Below, piece after piece: positions 12,906-26,431 of a DNA stretch of 64,000 nt. This DNA is from Arctopsyche grandis (lineage: Eukaryota; Arthropoda; Insecta; Trichoptera; Hydropsychidae), in NCBI RefSeq assembly GCF_051622035.1, contig NC_135366.1:9951001-10015000 (forward strand), given 5' to 3'. The stretch's first letter is position 1, and the number at the start of each line of letters is the position of its first letter. The translations under genes were made by a program, and so were the position numbers. The notes below the pieces were generated by a model that did not search any database, was not told the origin of the DNA, and saw nothing but the letters and a program-made list of their open reading frames with translations.

Positions 12906-13403
12906 TTTCAAACGTTTTCGCGTCACGACCTGCGTTGTTGGAGTAAAATAAACAAACAATTCTCCCTTTGTTCTCGAACAGTTGTTTTCCTAACAGTTCT
13001 CTTCTGCGATGAGACAAACTTATAAATTATAAGTTACAATCTGTAAGTGTGAAAGTCTGACTTTATATGTAGGTTGGCAGCAATCTAACAAGCCCAGCAT
13101 TTGTGGAATAAATAAACGTAGAAAACGCTTCTGAATACTCTCAATACAATCTATATAATCTACATAGTATCTTCGCATTGAAAATTTGTGTGCTAGGAAA
13201 TTCCGGTTGAGAGTTTGCTGATGTTTAAATTTGGAGCGTCGTAGATTTGATCGACTCAGCTGACTTACATATGTATGTACAAACATAGTTGAATGATACA
13301 AAACTCGAGTATATAAAATTTAATGTTTGTCTGCTACATAAATATACAACTTTAAGATTAGAACCGGCGAAATTGTTTGATAAATTCATTAGCCAGTATT
13401 AAC

Positions 13404-13760
13404 CGTTGTTTATATCACCATTATCATCATTTTCAGCCATTCACCATGTATTACTGGGTGAAAACCTCTCCAACACGCTTCCATTCGTCTGTTTTGGGCA
13501 ACTTTCATACATCTCATCCCACAAAGTTCATCCACCCATCTATGTATGTACTTCGTGGCTTTCCTTACATCATTTTATATTCTTTCAGGAACCATTTGAG
13601 CACATTTGAGCATTTCGTCCATTTTTAGCTACGTGACCCGCCTATTTCAATCTTTTTGATCACTCCATTATATCAACTACCCTTGTCATATTTCTCAACC
13701 ATATATGTACATATTCCGCTTTCTGTATATCCTCGTTATGGCGAGCATACAGGGTTCAAT
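13404..13760 (-). mobile_element. RTE-like LINE 3' fragment
   Basis: On the minus strand this is the decayed C-terminal coding end and tail of a LINE whose other fragments are at 36395-36660, 44575-44845 and 46578-46880. Shared words are the GTCACGTAGC block, GAGAGGTTTTCACCC and the terminal GATGATAATGG-like simple repeat. The encoded tail in the best copies reads like the GHVAR / KRRPQGRW end of insect RTE-type retrotransposons. Confidence 0.55.
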
Positions 13761-13901
13761 ACATCTTTGAGTAAATCGATGTTTATATAAACGTTAAAAA
13801 TACTTGGATTATATGATTTCTTCTTCAACACACCTGCTTCACTGCATCGTTTAGTTTAAAATAATGATGGATATATGGTTATTAATCAATTACAATCACA
13901 T

Positions 13902-14090
13902 TGTGGCTCACTAGCTAAACGATTGTTTACCAGTAGAGGTTGTGGGTTTGAATCCCGCTCGGAATCGAAAAATTTATTCAATTTTCTCGATTATTGCTAT
14001 TATGTTCATCGCTTCTGGCAAGATTTGTATGGTTATTAAATTCAGATTGGCCGTCTTATAGACAGACCCCCCCTTTTAGGTCTTTTACAA
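13902..14090 (+). mobile_element. tRNA-derived SINE
   Basis: An A-box-like word TGGCTCACTAGC (13904) and a B-box-like GGTTTGAATCCCG (13945) have tRNA spacing and are followed by a tRNA-unrelated tail. The sequence cannot fold as a functional tRNA end to end, so it is a SINE and not a tRNA gene. Confidence 0.55.
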
Positions 14091-16990
14091 TTTACTTTGA
14101 ACAACGAGGGCAATTGAGCTAGTGTTTAATACTTGTGTATTTCATATTATTTATGCTATTTTGGTTATTGCCGAATGTTTTTAATCCAATAAATGAATGT
14201 AATATTGAAAAATCGTTTTTATATAAATCGCTGTCGAAATTTAATCGAAATGTTTCTATTTGATTTTAACTGAATTTCTTTAATTTAAATGTATTTTTCG
14301 AATCACTTCGCAAGTTCATTTATTTATGTACATATGTATATGTATATTAGAGACCGGAAATCCGAATGTCGTGTATCGCAATTGATGGGTTATGTTCAAC
14401 TTTTATTTTTCGCAGAATTAGATATGTATCCAACCAAACCCTTCGTGGAAAAAATGTTTTAAAAAATTAAAAGCTTCATACTTTCCATACTGAATTTAAA
14501 TATGGACAACATACTGTAATCGTATAAGTACCTTACTAAATATATACCAATTAAAATTTTCTGTTCAACCGCTTATTTTTTTAATAATCAATTAATTTAA
14601 AATCTTTTTAAAAGTTTCATTAACATTCGATATGTTTTCCCAAGATATGGAGTTGATAAATGTATAATTCATCGACATACTCTCAGTTTACCTTCTTTGT
14701 TCCAAAAACCTGTTTGAGGTTAGCAAAACGCATCCTCGTGCTTTATCCAATCGTCTTTCAACATATTTTTTTTCTTACATGTGTTTTTGTATTGCATGTA
14801 TTTTTTGCAATTATGTAAAAGTTATAATGTATTTTTTTTATTATTTAAAATTTCCATCCTCGTGTATTTTGGTTTACCTCTTGTGTAAAATACCATTTGC
14901 TCGTTTAATTTTTATTTTAACTTAATTTAAATCCAAGTCTATAATATTATTACTTATTACATCTTTACCAAAATGTCAAGTATATTTTGCAAATATTTAC
15001 GTCATTGCAATTTTAATTTTTACATAAAACGAATCGCAATAATAGTACTGGTTTTAATTTATTCTTTAGTCAACGATTACTATGGATAAATTTCTCGTAA
15101 TGTGACATCCAATGAATATGTGTATTTTTTGATAAATCGTTTATTTTAATTAAATGTAATTACGCAATGAACTTTTTCGATCTTTTTTTTAACACAATAA
15201 AAATAATTCATTAGTAAATTTGATTAAATAACACATACAATTAATTATTTATTGAACGGATAAAAAAAAACAGGTTTCTAACATTAACCTTTATTTCTTT
15301 AATTAGTTATTAGATATGCAATGGATAAGGGAGGAATGATGTTAAATGAATTCAAATGCATTTAATATCGTAATATCTATCGTATTTTCTAATGCGCTAA
15401 AATTATAATGTCTTCGGATTATAATTTTAATTAAATCAATTGAATTAATCGAATGTGCACTTCTGTACAACGAATGTTAATTAACTTAAGACATGAGCAT
15501 AAAAATAGTATCATATCGACATTTAATTCAAATTTTCCTATTTTATCCAGTGGTTAAATATTATTAAAACATTAAAACGACCGTCATGGAAAATTTCAAT
15601 ATTGAAATTAATTGCGCATTCATTCGAAATGAATTCATTTTTTTTTCTTTAAATATTGATACGTTTTGAATAAAATCAGTATTTAGCTATTTTTAAAACT
15701 GTATTCGACAATAAAAATTAAAATTGTAAGTACAACTAAATAGCTTTTTTGAACCCATAAAATTACCATCGTAAATGTTATTGCCGTTTGAGTATATGTA
15801 CTTACGGCATATTTGCACTAATAGTCTCGTAAAATTATACGATGACGGAAACAAAAATTTCCAACATAAACATATTGATAATATAATATGCTTGTAGTTA
15901 GCAAGCACGTGAAATGCACATGAAAATAAAATGATACAATTTAAAGTCAGAGATGGGAGGGGGGGGGGGGGTAATTGAAAATCCTTGTTAATATTCAAAC
16001 ACCAGGATGTGATCTTTAAGTGTTCACAGGAAATATGAAAAATTATTTGCTTCCGCACACGCCATAAAACCACGTGTTAACACACCCCAAAGTGAAACAT
16101 GGTTCAAGTATGACATTTTACTGTAACGTCACTTAACCGGATAGCATTTTTTTCACAAGCACGTCATTCGAAATATACACATAAAACGATCTTTGAAAAC
16201 ACGCTTAAACTAACTGCTTGAAATATCGAATCATTGGGTACACGGCTTACCGTTTTAGATCGCGCGTGTGCTATTTCTGTTTCTATTTAGCCATATTTAC
16301 ACGTTTGAGCCAAGTGAGTGCAAATATAAATCTCCTCGAACACTCTAGAATGACATCTGTCCCTAGAGGTCTTTCTTAAGCATCTGTTCGACACAATGTT
16401 TAGTCTCCTGGTGTCTGAATTGACGTAATTGATGCACTATTAAAATATACAATTACGACAGCTTTTGATTTTTGTTATGTCTTCGGTCGACCGATGATTG
16501 CACTTAAAATGCCCGTTTGCAATGACACATCAATGTCGAATATACATATATTATGCATTTCGATGCTCATCTGCAATCGGTATGATTATTTAAATCGATC
16601 TTTGGTTAATACGTCGACGATGTTATGTTATATGAACCGTAGTGTTGAAAATCTGATATAGTATTGTCTTACTGTAGGCCTTGACCTATATTGAATGAGC
16701 ATTATGTTGATAGTTTAAATTCAATACCTGAGTATCGCATGATGACATAGTTTCCACAATATTGTAAAATTTTGTAGGGGACAGCAACTTATATTCCTTA
16801 TTTTGTTTTTTATATGAATGATAAGTATAATGAATACTTATATTTTACGCAAAAGGTCGTATTACAATATCGTCTAATTACCTTGACACTTTTATTGGAA
16901 CATTAGATATCAGTGTATATGTACTTTATTTCATATATGTATGCTTGATCTGGTATGGTTTCGTATTTTTAGGAAACTTTCTTCAATATA
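14091..16990. other. Gene-free AT-rich stretch upstream of wingless
   Basis: No exon or transposon terminus is recognised. There is a G12 run near 15958-15970, and a 126-codon minus frame at 15693-16073 with no family resemblance. The frame is low in complexity and lacks splice support, so I treat it as chance. Confidence 0.35.
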
Positions 16991-16998
16991 TTGATATA

Positions 16999-17105
16999 TC
17001 CACAGCGTAGTGCACTGGTAGAGAGCTATTGCATACCAGAGGTCGTGGATTCAAGTCCCGGATAAATACGCTGCTGGCGATATCTTGTGGTTATTAAAAC
17101 ACCGA
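16999..17105 (+). mobile_element. tRNA-derived SINE, short copy
   Basis: TAGTGCACTGGTAGAGAGC (A box) and GGATTCAAGTCCCG (B box, 17047) are followed by CTGCTGGCGATATCTTG, a diverged version of the family's CTGCTGGTCAGATTTGG body. Confidence 0.6.
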
Positions 17106-17420
17106 CCGTCTCCTGTTAAAATTTTCCAATTTTTCTAGCTTAATTGTTGTGATGGACTCAATAAATCGATATCCTCCTTCTCAGTTTCTCACAAATTCGA
17201 GTTATTACCATCTCGAATTTGTTGAATCTTATAAAATGCTACCCACATAATATATTCCTCCCAAATTTGCTTTGTATCAAACATTTTTTGATTGTCTATA
17301 GATGTCTCTATTGTATTCTACATATGTCCTGCTATGTTTTTTAAAAATTGTTAGTATTAACTGTATTATCCTTGGGGTAATTCCTGACATGGCACATATG
17401 ATGTGTGTATGTAATATAAT

Positions 17421-17423
<3 letters not shown>

Positions 17424-17476
<53 letters not shown>
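17424..17476. repeat. (TA)n microsatellite
   Basis: A run of alternating TA with one C interruption, immediately 5' of a SINE copy. Confidence 0.9.
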
Positions 17477-17757
17477 GCCAGCAGCATAGCTCGGTGGTTG
17501 GGCTTTTGCCGAGCACCGAGAGGCGCCGACAAGACGAGGTCAACTCACGATCCCGTGAGTTGACCTCGATTGAAAAGAATTTATTATGAGTATATCTGTA
17601 ATGCTGCTGGTCAGATTTGGATATTTGTGCTGCAGGTCGATCGTTTCCAATCAGAGTTTGCCAATTTATCTAATTTCATTGAAACGGTTCCTGCATTAAA
17701 TTGGCTAAAAACCATCCTACCTACTATTTCACCACTATTTGAGTATGATTAATGTAC
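17477..17757 (+). mobile_element. tRNA-derived SINE, near-complete copy with internal hairpin
   Basis: It starts GCCAGCAGCATAGCTCGG and runs through CTGCTGGTCAGATTTGG, GGTCGATCGTTTCC, CAGAGTTTGCCAA and GAAACGGTTCCTG to ATTTGAGTATGATT. This is the same order as in copies at 27249-27577, 35508-35720, 38233-38420, 39392-39605, 42735-42935 and 49409-49760. Where the B box should be, this copy has a perfect 15-bp inverted repeat (17535-17568, arm CGAGGTCAACTCACG) formed by duplication of the GAGTTGACCTCG word. Confidence 0.75.
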
Positions 17758-17941
17758 AATAAAATTTATGTACAAGCTAACATTCATAGATGTCTCGTTC
17801 ATTTCAAGTTTTCAGTATCATTCAGAGATGATTTGTGTAATAAAAATGCTGCATTGATTGTAATTGACCGGGAACCGGGACCGGGTTTACCTGTTAGGCC
17901 TTCCTGGTATATATGTATATAATAAAAATAAAAATATATAG

Positions 17942-17959
17942 GTATATATATATATATAT

Positions 17960-18046
<87 letters not shown>

Positions 18047-18051
18047 TGTAT
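17942..18051. repeat. (TA)n microsatellite with palindromic flanks
   Basis: A TA array flanked by inverted words: TTTTTATATATAGGTATA-like on the left and TATACCTATTTATATATT on the right. The whole block from about 17925 to 18080 is close to self-complementary. Confidence 0.8.
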
Positions 18052-18539
18052 ATATACCTATTTATATATTTTTATTTTGATGTATATACTGTTGGTATCG
18101 AAAATTATGGCAACTTAAACATTAGATAGTGTAGTACGTGTCTTAAATTTAATGCTGCGACTATTTTTAATGAAAAAGATAAGTAAAATATAGCAATATC
18201 ATTGTAACATAAAAATGTATACAGATAAGTCTTTTAAATACAAAAGCGTAAGTACCCTATATTTGAAGATCGGTTTTAGATTATATATTTTTTTCATTAT
18301 CTTTTTCGAGATCTAAAACTAAAGGTAGTGCGCGTTTTATCAATGAAAACAAATTTGCTCAGATTTAGGTAGTAAGGAGAGTGGCTTTCTGTTCGTTATT
18401 CGTTACAGTTAAGTAGGAAACGGATCATAAAATTAAAAGGTGCAATTTCGCAGTATCCATTCATGCAGCACTCGCCTCTTGAGGTGGTAAACGTTCACCA
18501 ATTTGTTAGTGAGTACTTTACGACAGTTGTAAAAGGTGA

Positions 18540-18960
18540 GACACTTAAACAGACCGATCCATTGATCCATTTCTAAACGTAATCCCTCCAACGACGATTT
18601 TTTCTTCATCCAACACCCGCACGGCGTATAATAAGATTCTCAAAATTTAAATTTCAAATGATTCTCCTCCTAAACGTGGAGTTTCCGTTCGAATTTCCAC
18701 GAACGTGTGACGACGATGACGTGTGGAACCGTGACGCATTTCCGCGAAAATTTCGCGCGTGATTTCCCGCAGCACTTCCGGCGCACTCCCGAGCCGAATC
18801 GCCGTTTGAGAATCGCTGGTGATTCACCACCGTCTCGCTGGCGCCGCTTAAATCATCCGAAGGTATTTATGATAGAGAAACTGAAGAAAATTCCCAAGGA
18901 TGCTGTCCTATTGAAAGGAAAGTAGGCGGGAACGGACTCGGGAAGTTTTATTCAAGGATA
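18540..18960. promoter_or_regulatory. Candidate regulatory island
   Basis: CpG-rich, non-repetitive sequence in an AT-rich desert, for example GATGACGTGTGGAACCGTGACGC near 18714 and CACTCCCGAGCCGAATCGCC near 18785. A 72-codon frame at 18707-18925 has no family resemblance. Regulatory role is inferred. Confidence 0.3.
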
Positions 18961-19650
18961 ATTCACGGGTGACTTGGCGGTAACACAATGGCACACACAC
19001 ACACATCAACTCTGACGTTGAAGAATGCGGAGAAAATTATGAAATATATACGTAAATCATCTTCCGAAATTCACACGCGTTCGAGAGACGTTGCACTCTC
19101 GGCGGGTACATACGAGTTGCACTATCATGCACGCCTTTTGATCGACCGTCACGCGACGCATGCACTTTGTGCGTACATACATACCCCTCTATATATATAA
19201 CCATATTAGTGTGTGAATTGCTATGATAATGTGAACCTGTTTTTCGACATTGACTTCGTACCTTAGTCACTACCTGATGTGTTAGCCTCAAACGACTCCG
19301 ACAATTTTATGAATGGAGAGCGAACAGGTAGATATGGATAGTTTGGTAGGTACTTGTGGGTGCGCGAGTGTAATTTAAATATATGTGTGCCGTAAAAGCG
19401 AGTCATTCACTGCCACCGGAGACGATTTTGCATGATTTTGGCCTAACAATGGCGTTTTGTCGTCGTTGTGAATTGATGGGCTCGGACAACTTTATATGCA
19501 ACGCAGCTCTTATATAATGAATAATCATCCAAATTGATCAATGTCCTTTCGGATGGGAATTGTTCATTTAACACTTACATACATATATAATCCAGAGTCA
19601 AAACTTCCTCCTGATTTTTTTATATAAAATAATAAACGGTATGTCCATAT

Positions 19651-20257
19651 TGGTGTCCCAAATATTCATAAAATCAATTATTCGAACATCGAATATGAAA
19701 TTGGTTAAGTGTTCGAATATATTATATACCGCTTAAGCATGGCCAATCTAATAGTAAACATTTTATTAAAATTATTTTAATAGATTTATTTTATTTAAAT
19801 TTATTTAAATATTCATTTATTATTTTTATTGAATTGAGCGTCACGGACTCTACGAACCAAACAAACAAACATGCATACATACATACAAAGTCTCTTTCGA
19901 AATTATATAATAGATATACATACAAACAGCAATAGAAGAATTATGTCCTTTTCCTGAAATATAATTCCTTAGACATGGTTAAAATATATTTTTTTAAATT
20001 GAGTGTAAAGAATTTCGGAATTTTACTACATATGTAATGATAATTTATAATTATTATCGCGTAGTTTTAAAATAATTGCAAAAGTATATCACTTGATGTA
20101 ATGTAAAAAATCCACGTTCTCAATTTATAATTAGTAGTCTTGAATTAATATTTGGGGTTCAAAAATTTGACTATTAATACAATATTAAAAAAAAACACAT
20201 ACATATTAAAAAAGGGGCGAGTATATTTGAATATCGAATATTCGATTGGGACCTCTA
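19651..20257. mobile_element. hAT-type transposon, second diverged copy
   Basis: Ends TGGTGTCCCAAATATTC and TTCGATTGGGACCTCTA are diverged versions of the termini at 9793-11052. The 8-bp flanks GTCCATAT (19643-19650) and GTTGATAT (20258-20265) agree at six of eight positions, as expected for an old target duplication. The interior contains a Helitron fragment. Confidence 0.65.
19725..19914 (-). mobile_element. Helitron fragment inside the hAT copy
   Basis: On the minus strand it starts CTATTATATAATTTCGAAAG and AGACTTTGTATG and ends near GGCCATGCTTAAG. These words match the Helitrons at 51983-52200 and 61420-61715. Confidence 0.5.
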
Positions 20258-20750
20258 GTTGATATGTAAGTATTTTCGTACCTCTCATATATGTATCTCC
20301 TTCAGGATAGTTTGTTTTACATTATATCTGTAATTTTCAACCTTTTCTCAATGAGTTATCACCAATTGACTCAAATCCTTCAATATCTTGTTTTGAAGCT
20401 TGATTTCACTCATTTGTAAAATTGTCTGTAGTAAAACTCTCAGCAGTACATTATCCGTTTGAGAGATTTTTGTATGTCTAATTACGTATTTTCAGACTCG
20501 TTTTCTCAACTTTTCATCTGCTTGAACAGGATTTTGTATATTGTATACAAACAATATATGAATCTTTAATATATGAACACATCTTTAAAATATTTTTAAA
20601 AACGATTAAAAATCAAATCTTTCTTTATTTTTTTAATAGTTAATGTTTATCTTGTAAAATATTTCACTCTTTAAGACATACTTAATACATACATATATGT
20701 ACAGTCTCGACGACGAAATACACCGAAATAAATTTAAAGTTAAATAAAAA

Positions 20751-20793
20751 TAATTAAATTTAAATAATTAAATTTAAATAATTAAATTTAAAC
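20751..20793. repeat. Short tandem repeat (AATTAAATTTAAAT unit)
   Basis: Three to four copies of a 14-bp AT-only unit in direct tandem. Confidence 0.8.
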
Positions 20794-21269
20794 TCAATAA
20801 ATTTCAAGTCTGTGGAACGGAGCAGAACCGTTACATTTATGCCAAGAATTGAATCGAATCAATATAATTCTATATATCATTCACATAAATTTACGAGAGT
20901 CAAGTTGAATGAAGCAGTTTACCGTTCTCATTTTTTCGTAAAAATTTTAAGCCCTAAACACTATCGTAGATGGTAAACGAAGATAATTATTGTTTTATCG
21001 CTATCAACACCGGATATTTCACCTTATTACCTGAAATTTTAGTAGGTAATAGTAAAACGAGCGGAAACGGCAAGATACCTTTAAAAATTTAGCAATTATC
21101 GACCTATTTAACACTTACGAGTTTCAAACTGTATTTTTTTCTACATAATACTGAATGAAAAAATTTAGGACTTCAATTACCGGTCATCTCACAGTATCAC
21201 TTTACTTTCGAGCATAACAAAAAGAGTGCAGGGACGTACAGGCACTTGAGGGACCATTTTTTTCAAGCA

Positions 21270-21720
21270 CTCAACACATCACATGTCGCTATTGTGCCTC
21301 TCGTATAATCCCCGCATTGCTGAATAAAAGCCCTCGGCGCATGTACGCGTTCGGTAGTGATCCTTTAAGTACCTATTTGGAAGTAACATATCTCTGTTTA
21401 TTGATGTGTTCGAAATAGTGAAGGAATAAAAAAAGAAACAAACGACAACAATGAAAGCGTGCACTGCAATTTGGCATGTTAATTTGGCAAACAAAAGGAC
21501 CTCCGGCTCGATCGTCGTAGCAGCGCTCCTTTGATGCAGTTGCAAAGGATGCCGAAAGAATGGAAAGAACACAGAATAGAGATCGGCGGGTTCTATTCAG
21601 CGGAAAACGGCAAAAGGGCTCAAGCACCACCAAACAGACGATATGCTATCCTATGTTGTAAAAATATACCGGACCAGGTTACATCTTCATCGATGATACG
21701 ATAGTGATGCCAGGTCGCGA
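21270..21720. promoter_or_regulatory. Candidate regulatory island
   Basis: Non-repetitive, moderately GC-rich block with CGGCTCGATCGTCGTAGCAG and AGATCGGCGGGTTCTATTC, between AT-rich repeats. The two overlapping minus-strand frames here (21279-21572 and 21373-21633) cannot both be real and neither resembles a known family. Confidence 0.28.
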
Positions 21721-21949
21721 GAAAATGCTTCTTATTTCAACATATTTAAATTTTCACTGTTACATACAGATTTAATTCATATCTGTATCAACCCTATCTA
21801 CACATACTTTTAACTTAAATAATATTATATTTTTAATCTGAATTTTTATCAGTTTTGCCTTATTATCGATATATATAATAGAATCAAATTATATCGCATA
21901 TTTGTTTCAATTTTTATATATGTATTCAAAATCCATAGATAAGTAACAC

Positions 21950-22200
21950 ATTATATTTTAATGTGGCGGAATTCCACTTTTCAGTTCCAAAAACACTATT
22001 TCTGTTTGACTCAATTCACAAATTGTTAACATTTATTTTAATTCGATATGTCGAGAATCTCGGAAAAGAAGAACATACATATTACAGGCCACCAGTATTT
22101 TTAAATATTGTTAAACGCAAAACATTATATTTAATGTTTTGAGAAATATTTCTCGAAATGAAGAAAAGTGGACTTATGTCACTTATGTATAACGGCTCAA
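21950..22200. mobile_element. MITE family A, copy 3
   Basis: The interior is colinear with copy 1 (TTCAGTTCCAAAAACAC, TTAAACGCAAAACATT, GAAATATTTCTCGAAATG). The right end GTATAACGGCTCA is partly preserved and the left end is decayed to CATTATATTTTAATGTGGC. Confidence 0.7.
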
Positions 22201-22789
22201 ATATCACTTGCCTATATAAATATTATTATAATATTTTTATTTGTTAAAGGGAACAAGAGGAAGAGGTAGATTTCCAATATACTGGATACCAACTAGATTA
22301 TTCTGTAACAGACTGCACTCTGTTGATAACTCTTTAAAATCAATTGATGGAAGAAAAACAATCAACATCATGATCTTGTTGTAAGTGACATAGTAAAAAA
22401 GTTATATAATATGGTTCCATGTATATTTAATACATACATACATAGATTAATTAAAAAAAATTTATTAGTTAACAATTTAAATTGCAATTCAGGCTAAAAT
22501 CATTGGTAAATAAACGATATTTTAGCATTAAAATTAATATTAAATTAAACAAATTGGCTGTTTTTAGCAAAATTAGTCTAATGTAATTCTACTTTAACAT
22601 ATATGTAGATAAATTTATATCTATTACCAACTTATTAAAGTACAATTTCATACAAAAAGTAATACCCACATATGACTAGCTGCTTACATATAGTTTTTTT
22701 TTTACACAAAGCGAACCAAAAGTTACTCAACTTATGTAGCTTAAATCTCACGTGTCGCATATTCTTTTCATGGATTACTGGATACCTGG

Positions 22790-23290
22790 CAACACTGGCC
22801 ATCTTCGTGGGTGTCTGCGGGTAGCGTCAGAGGCGCTAGCGAGGGACACGTAATTACATCCTAAATATGGCTAATGCCGACAGGACCGCGTTTGAACCGC
22901 GCCGGCACATCGCACCACCACCACCATCATCATCAGTAGCTCTACCTGGACCGTGAACCAACTCCTCAGGTATGTAAAGGTATCCATATGTGCCGAGGAC
23001 CTTCATCTGGACCGGGGGCGCCTTGAAAACGTCACCGATTTTGGCGCACGAGACAAATCATCCCCCTCGAACCATTACCATCTGCCCGTTTAAAATTGAA
23101 GGGCATATGCGAGAACGACACGTGTCTCGTGTGACATGCCACTTAAATTCAGATCGATCACATTTTGAAAGTCAGGCCGACTTTGCGATGCAATTTTCTT
23201 TAATGAAAACCATTGTGAGCCTTTTGTCTCGACTGAAAGTATAAAATACTGATGTTTTGCGTTTTGAGCATTGTCTTGTCACGTTCGCTC
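22790..23290. promoter_or_regulatory. Candidate regulatory island
   Basis: The GC-richest block between 10 and 30 kb. It is unique in the window, with CGTCAGAGGCGCTAGCG, ACCGCGCCGGCACATCG, a (CAC/CAT)n run and GGACCGGGGGCGCCTTG. No splice-bounded exon or long conserved frame is found. Most economical reading: a distal wingless enhancer. Confidence 0.32.
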
Positions 23291-23484
23291 AACCCACTCC
23301 ACCCATTCCAACAGAAAAGGTGAAAAAGTTTATGACTGTTTCTAGTAAAAGCTTATTTTATTGCACCTTTTTCTTTCATTCCATGATAACACATTCAATG
23401 AGTCACCTTTCATAAACAACTTTTCCAGAAATTCAATTACGAGTAAAGGTTCATTTATACCAGTACAGCTCAAGACGGCAGCTG

Positions 23485-23755
23485 CACCCACGGCCGCCGA
23501 GAGGAATCCCGGGCCCTGGGAAAAATAATTTCTCCTATAAAAAACTAAATAAAATATCTTTTAGATATGTTTTTAATAAGCAAAAAATCTCAAAATTATT
23601 ACAACAATACCTATATTGCCATATATTTTTTTAAATAATTGAATAAGAAAGTATGATATAACAGGTATGATTTCTAACACGGGGCCCCTCAAGTAGTCAG
23701 GGCCCTGGAACTTTACCCTAGCTCTTCCCCCCCCCCTCTCTTGTCAGCCCTGGCT
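23485..23755. mobile_element. Degenerate DNA-element remnant (GGGCCCTGG-rich ends)
   Basis: The left side CACCCACGGCCGCCGAGAGG and right side GTCAGCCCTGGCTG are partly inverted, and inner words CCCGGGCCCTGGG and CAGGGCCCTGG also face each other around an AT-rich core. The pattern resembles hAT-type MITEs that begin CAGGGC, such as the one at 57185-57404, but no target duplication is clear. Confidence 0.4.
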
Positions 23756-25129
23756 GCATCTAAACATTAGTACGATAAATATTCTTTAGTACATTCTATA
23801 TAGACACATTCATATGTTCCGGTAACATGTACGTAACGTATCTATGACAGCAGTAACTAAAACTATCAATTCATACTATACAGCAGCACATGTCACCAAA
23901 GCGTATCAACCGGAACCGGTTTTCTTTACCACTGTGGAAATATTCACGCATGGCGTGACGTCATAGTGGCAAATGCACCCGAACTAACGAAAGTGCTGTC
24001 ATGAGCATATGAATATTTTCAGAAATATTATATTGTGACATTATTGTCTCCACGATACGATGCAAGCAATATTGCGCCATATCGATGTGCTCTGTAATGT
24101 ATGTACATATGTATATGTAAGCCAATTTATCCTTGCACTCGTCCAAAACAAGTATGAACGTGTCGAAAACTCGCGGTGCTGTATTGTATGAATGTAAGTA
24201 GTCTTTTCCGTGCAATGTTGCGCCGAGCTGTTGACGTGCAGTGCTGGATAACATAAACAGACCTTGAAATGTATTGTATTCGGAATAAATGAAGCTCATT
24301 TGTGACATAAGTGATAAAAGAAGCTATTAAGAAAATTACACAACCACTAGCCATCGTTAAAATATAGACATTATAGACAATTCCATTGAAAATTGCATTT
24401 TCAACCATTCATCGATTATAAAATTATTCAATTAAAATTAACAGTGCACTTTTATGATCGATGTGTACTTGAAGGCCTGTACGATAGACTAAATAGACTA
24501 AAATGTTAGTTCGAAATTACAACTTAATAAAATTGCACAATCTTCTAATTTGATACTAAATAAATTTTACTATGATATTTTTTATCTAAACGATCGTTTT
24601 TTGACTATTTTTTTATTTAATACTGGGTTTTACTAGGCAACTATGTATGTATCAGTCAACTGATCACAGTTGGCAAATATTGCGATAGAAAAGCGTATCA
24701 TTATGATCACCCAGTTTTGAATTCAGCGCTCAATTTCACAAATATAAAATTAAATGGAACATCTATATTGATCCATTTCAACTGTGAAAATTTTAACGAT
24801 CTCGCTAGGGTGGTAGGAGGAGAGATATACATACATATGTACATAACCATTTACATTCTTGCTTTAGTTGCTGAGCCATCGTGCTCAAACCATTGTTCTT
24901 AGAAAGAAACCCTGGGAGGTAGAATATAGAGGACCAAAAGAAACAAATGAGCACCCGGAGAAGATGAAATATTAATCAAAATCACTGAGACGCGAAAGAT
25001 ACAAAAATAAACCAAATGAATAATGTGTATGTACATATGTACTCACGATGCATCAAAATTTCGCTATAAAAATAATTGTGCAATATTTTGCAAGGGTCCA
25101 TTCATATTAGCAGGAAATATTTCTACGGG

Positions 25130-25600
25130 AATGTTTCATTAGTCATTCGTCGCATTCATCATCGTCGATTTGTGAGGTATTCGATGGGTTAAACATTCGT
25201 GCGTGATTCACTATAATTTTCGACGATCTTTGAAAGCTATTTTGAGCCGGCTAATAGTGTCTGTTTTAGTGTCGAGTAGAAACTTGAGTGCTGTCGATCG
25301 AAATTGTTATTGAGCTTAATTTCAATTTTCCGTTCCGACTTTATGGACCATAGTAAATATTGAAACATCGTTCTGCGCCATAATCGAAGTTCGCTAATTA
25401 GAACCTCTTCGCAACGAAAGCGAATCGATCCGCACAAAAGCGCGTCGTAACACTATCTAATTTCAGAGATGAATCGAACTGCTTCAAAATGTGAAGCAAA
25501 GGGGTGTAATTTGTGTAATTATTACGGCTCATGGGTATTTCGGACACGACACGAGCGTTCGCTTCTATCCTAACCGCAGAGTGTGGCGTTTATAATACCA
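25130..25600. promoter_or_regulatory. Candidate regulatory island
   Basis: Unique sequence with many CpG and homeodomain-like cores: GCTAATTAGAACC, TTCGACGATC, GCGAATCGATCCGC. It is flanked by microsatellite and LINE-tail sequence. No coding evidence. Confidence 0.28.
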
Positions 25601-25772
25601 TTTTATTGGATGTCTCAATTACTCCAGATCGGTTTATTGTACAGACTCACTAGCAACACAGTCGTGAAGCATACCTGTGTATAAATAAAAATATGTACCA
25701 TTCTGGGTATACCTATGTATGTATGTATGGCAGGGATGACTATAATGTATCAATTGATAGTTCGCTAGAACA

Positions 25773-25985
25773 ACTTTTGATTTTTAAATGCTTTTTATAA
25801 TTACTAAATTATGTTCACAATACATCTTATATGTATTTTAACAGCTACTGATCCACTGATCATTTTCTATTTTACAATTTTATTTTATTTTTTGCTAGTA
25901 ATTATATTATTTTAATATTATAATGTACAGCATAATAGGAAAACGAGCTCAAAAACCTATTTACAAGACTCAAATTGTTCTACAA
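25773..25985 (-). mobile_element. Jockey-like LINE 3' end
   Basis: It matches the tail at 57545-57802 in the same orientation: TTTTTAAATGCTTTTTATAA, TTCACAATACATCTTATA, CTGATCATTTTCTATTTTAC and GGAAAACGAGCTCAAAAACC. No coding part is retained. Confidence 0.6.
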
Positions 25986-26431
25986 AAACCTATTTATAGA
26001 ACAACTTGAATATGTACCTACATATGTATGTATATATGTATGTATAATGGATTCGTCCTTGATCGAATGTATTGACTTATTCAAATTGAATCTTAAAAAA
26101 CTAATTACATACATTGTTTTTATCTCTTTTATATTTTAAATAATAAACATACATATATTTTGTAAGATATATATCACAATGATGAGTCACTTACATGTAC
26201 AGTTTCAATGTACAAGTACTGGTTTCCTATATATACATCTAAAGCCACTCTAATAGACTTTCAAAATACGCCTTCGTAATTTGAACACACTGTATACGAG
26301 TCTAATTTTTTTATAAGAAAGCTTTCAAATTTAAATACTCGATGTCTTCATAAATTTAGTAACACCGTTTAATAACCGATTTAAATAGCAACTGACGCTA
26401 AAATTGTATATATGTTACATTCCAATCATAC

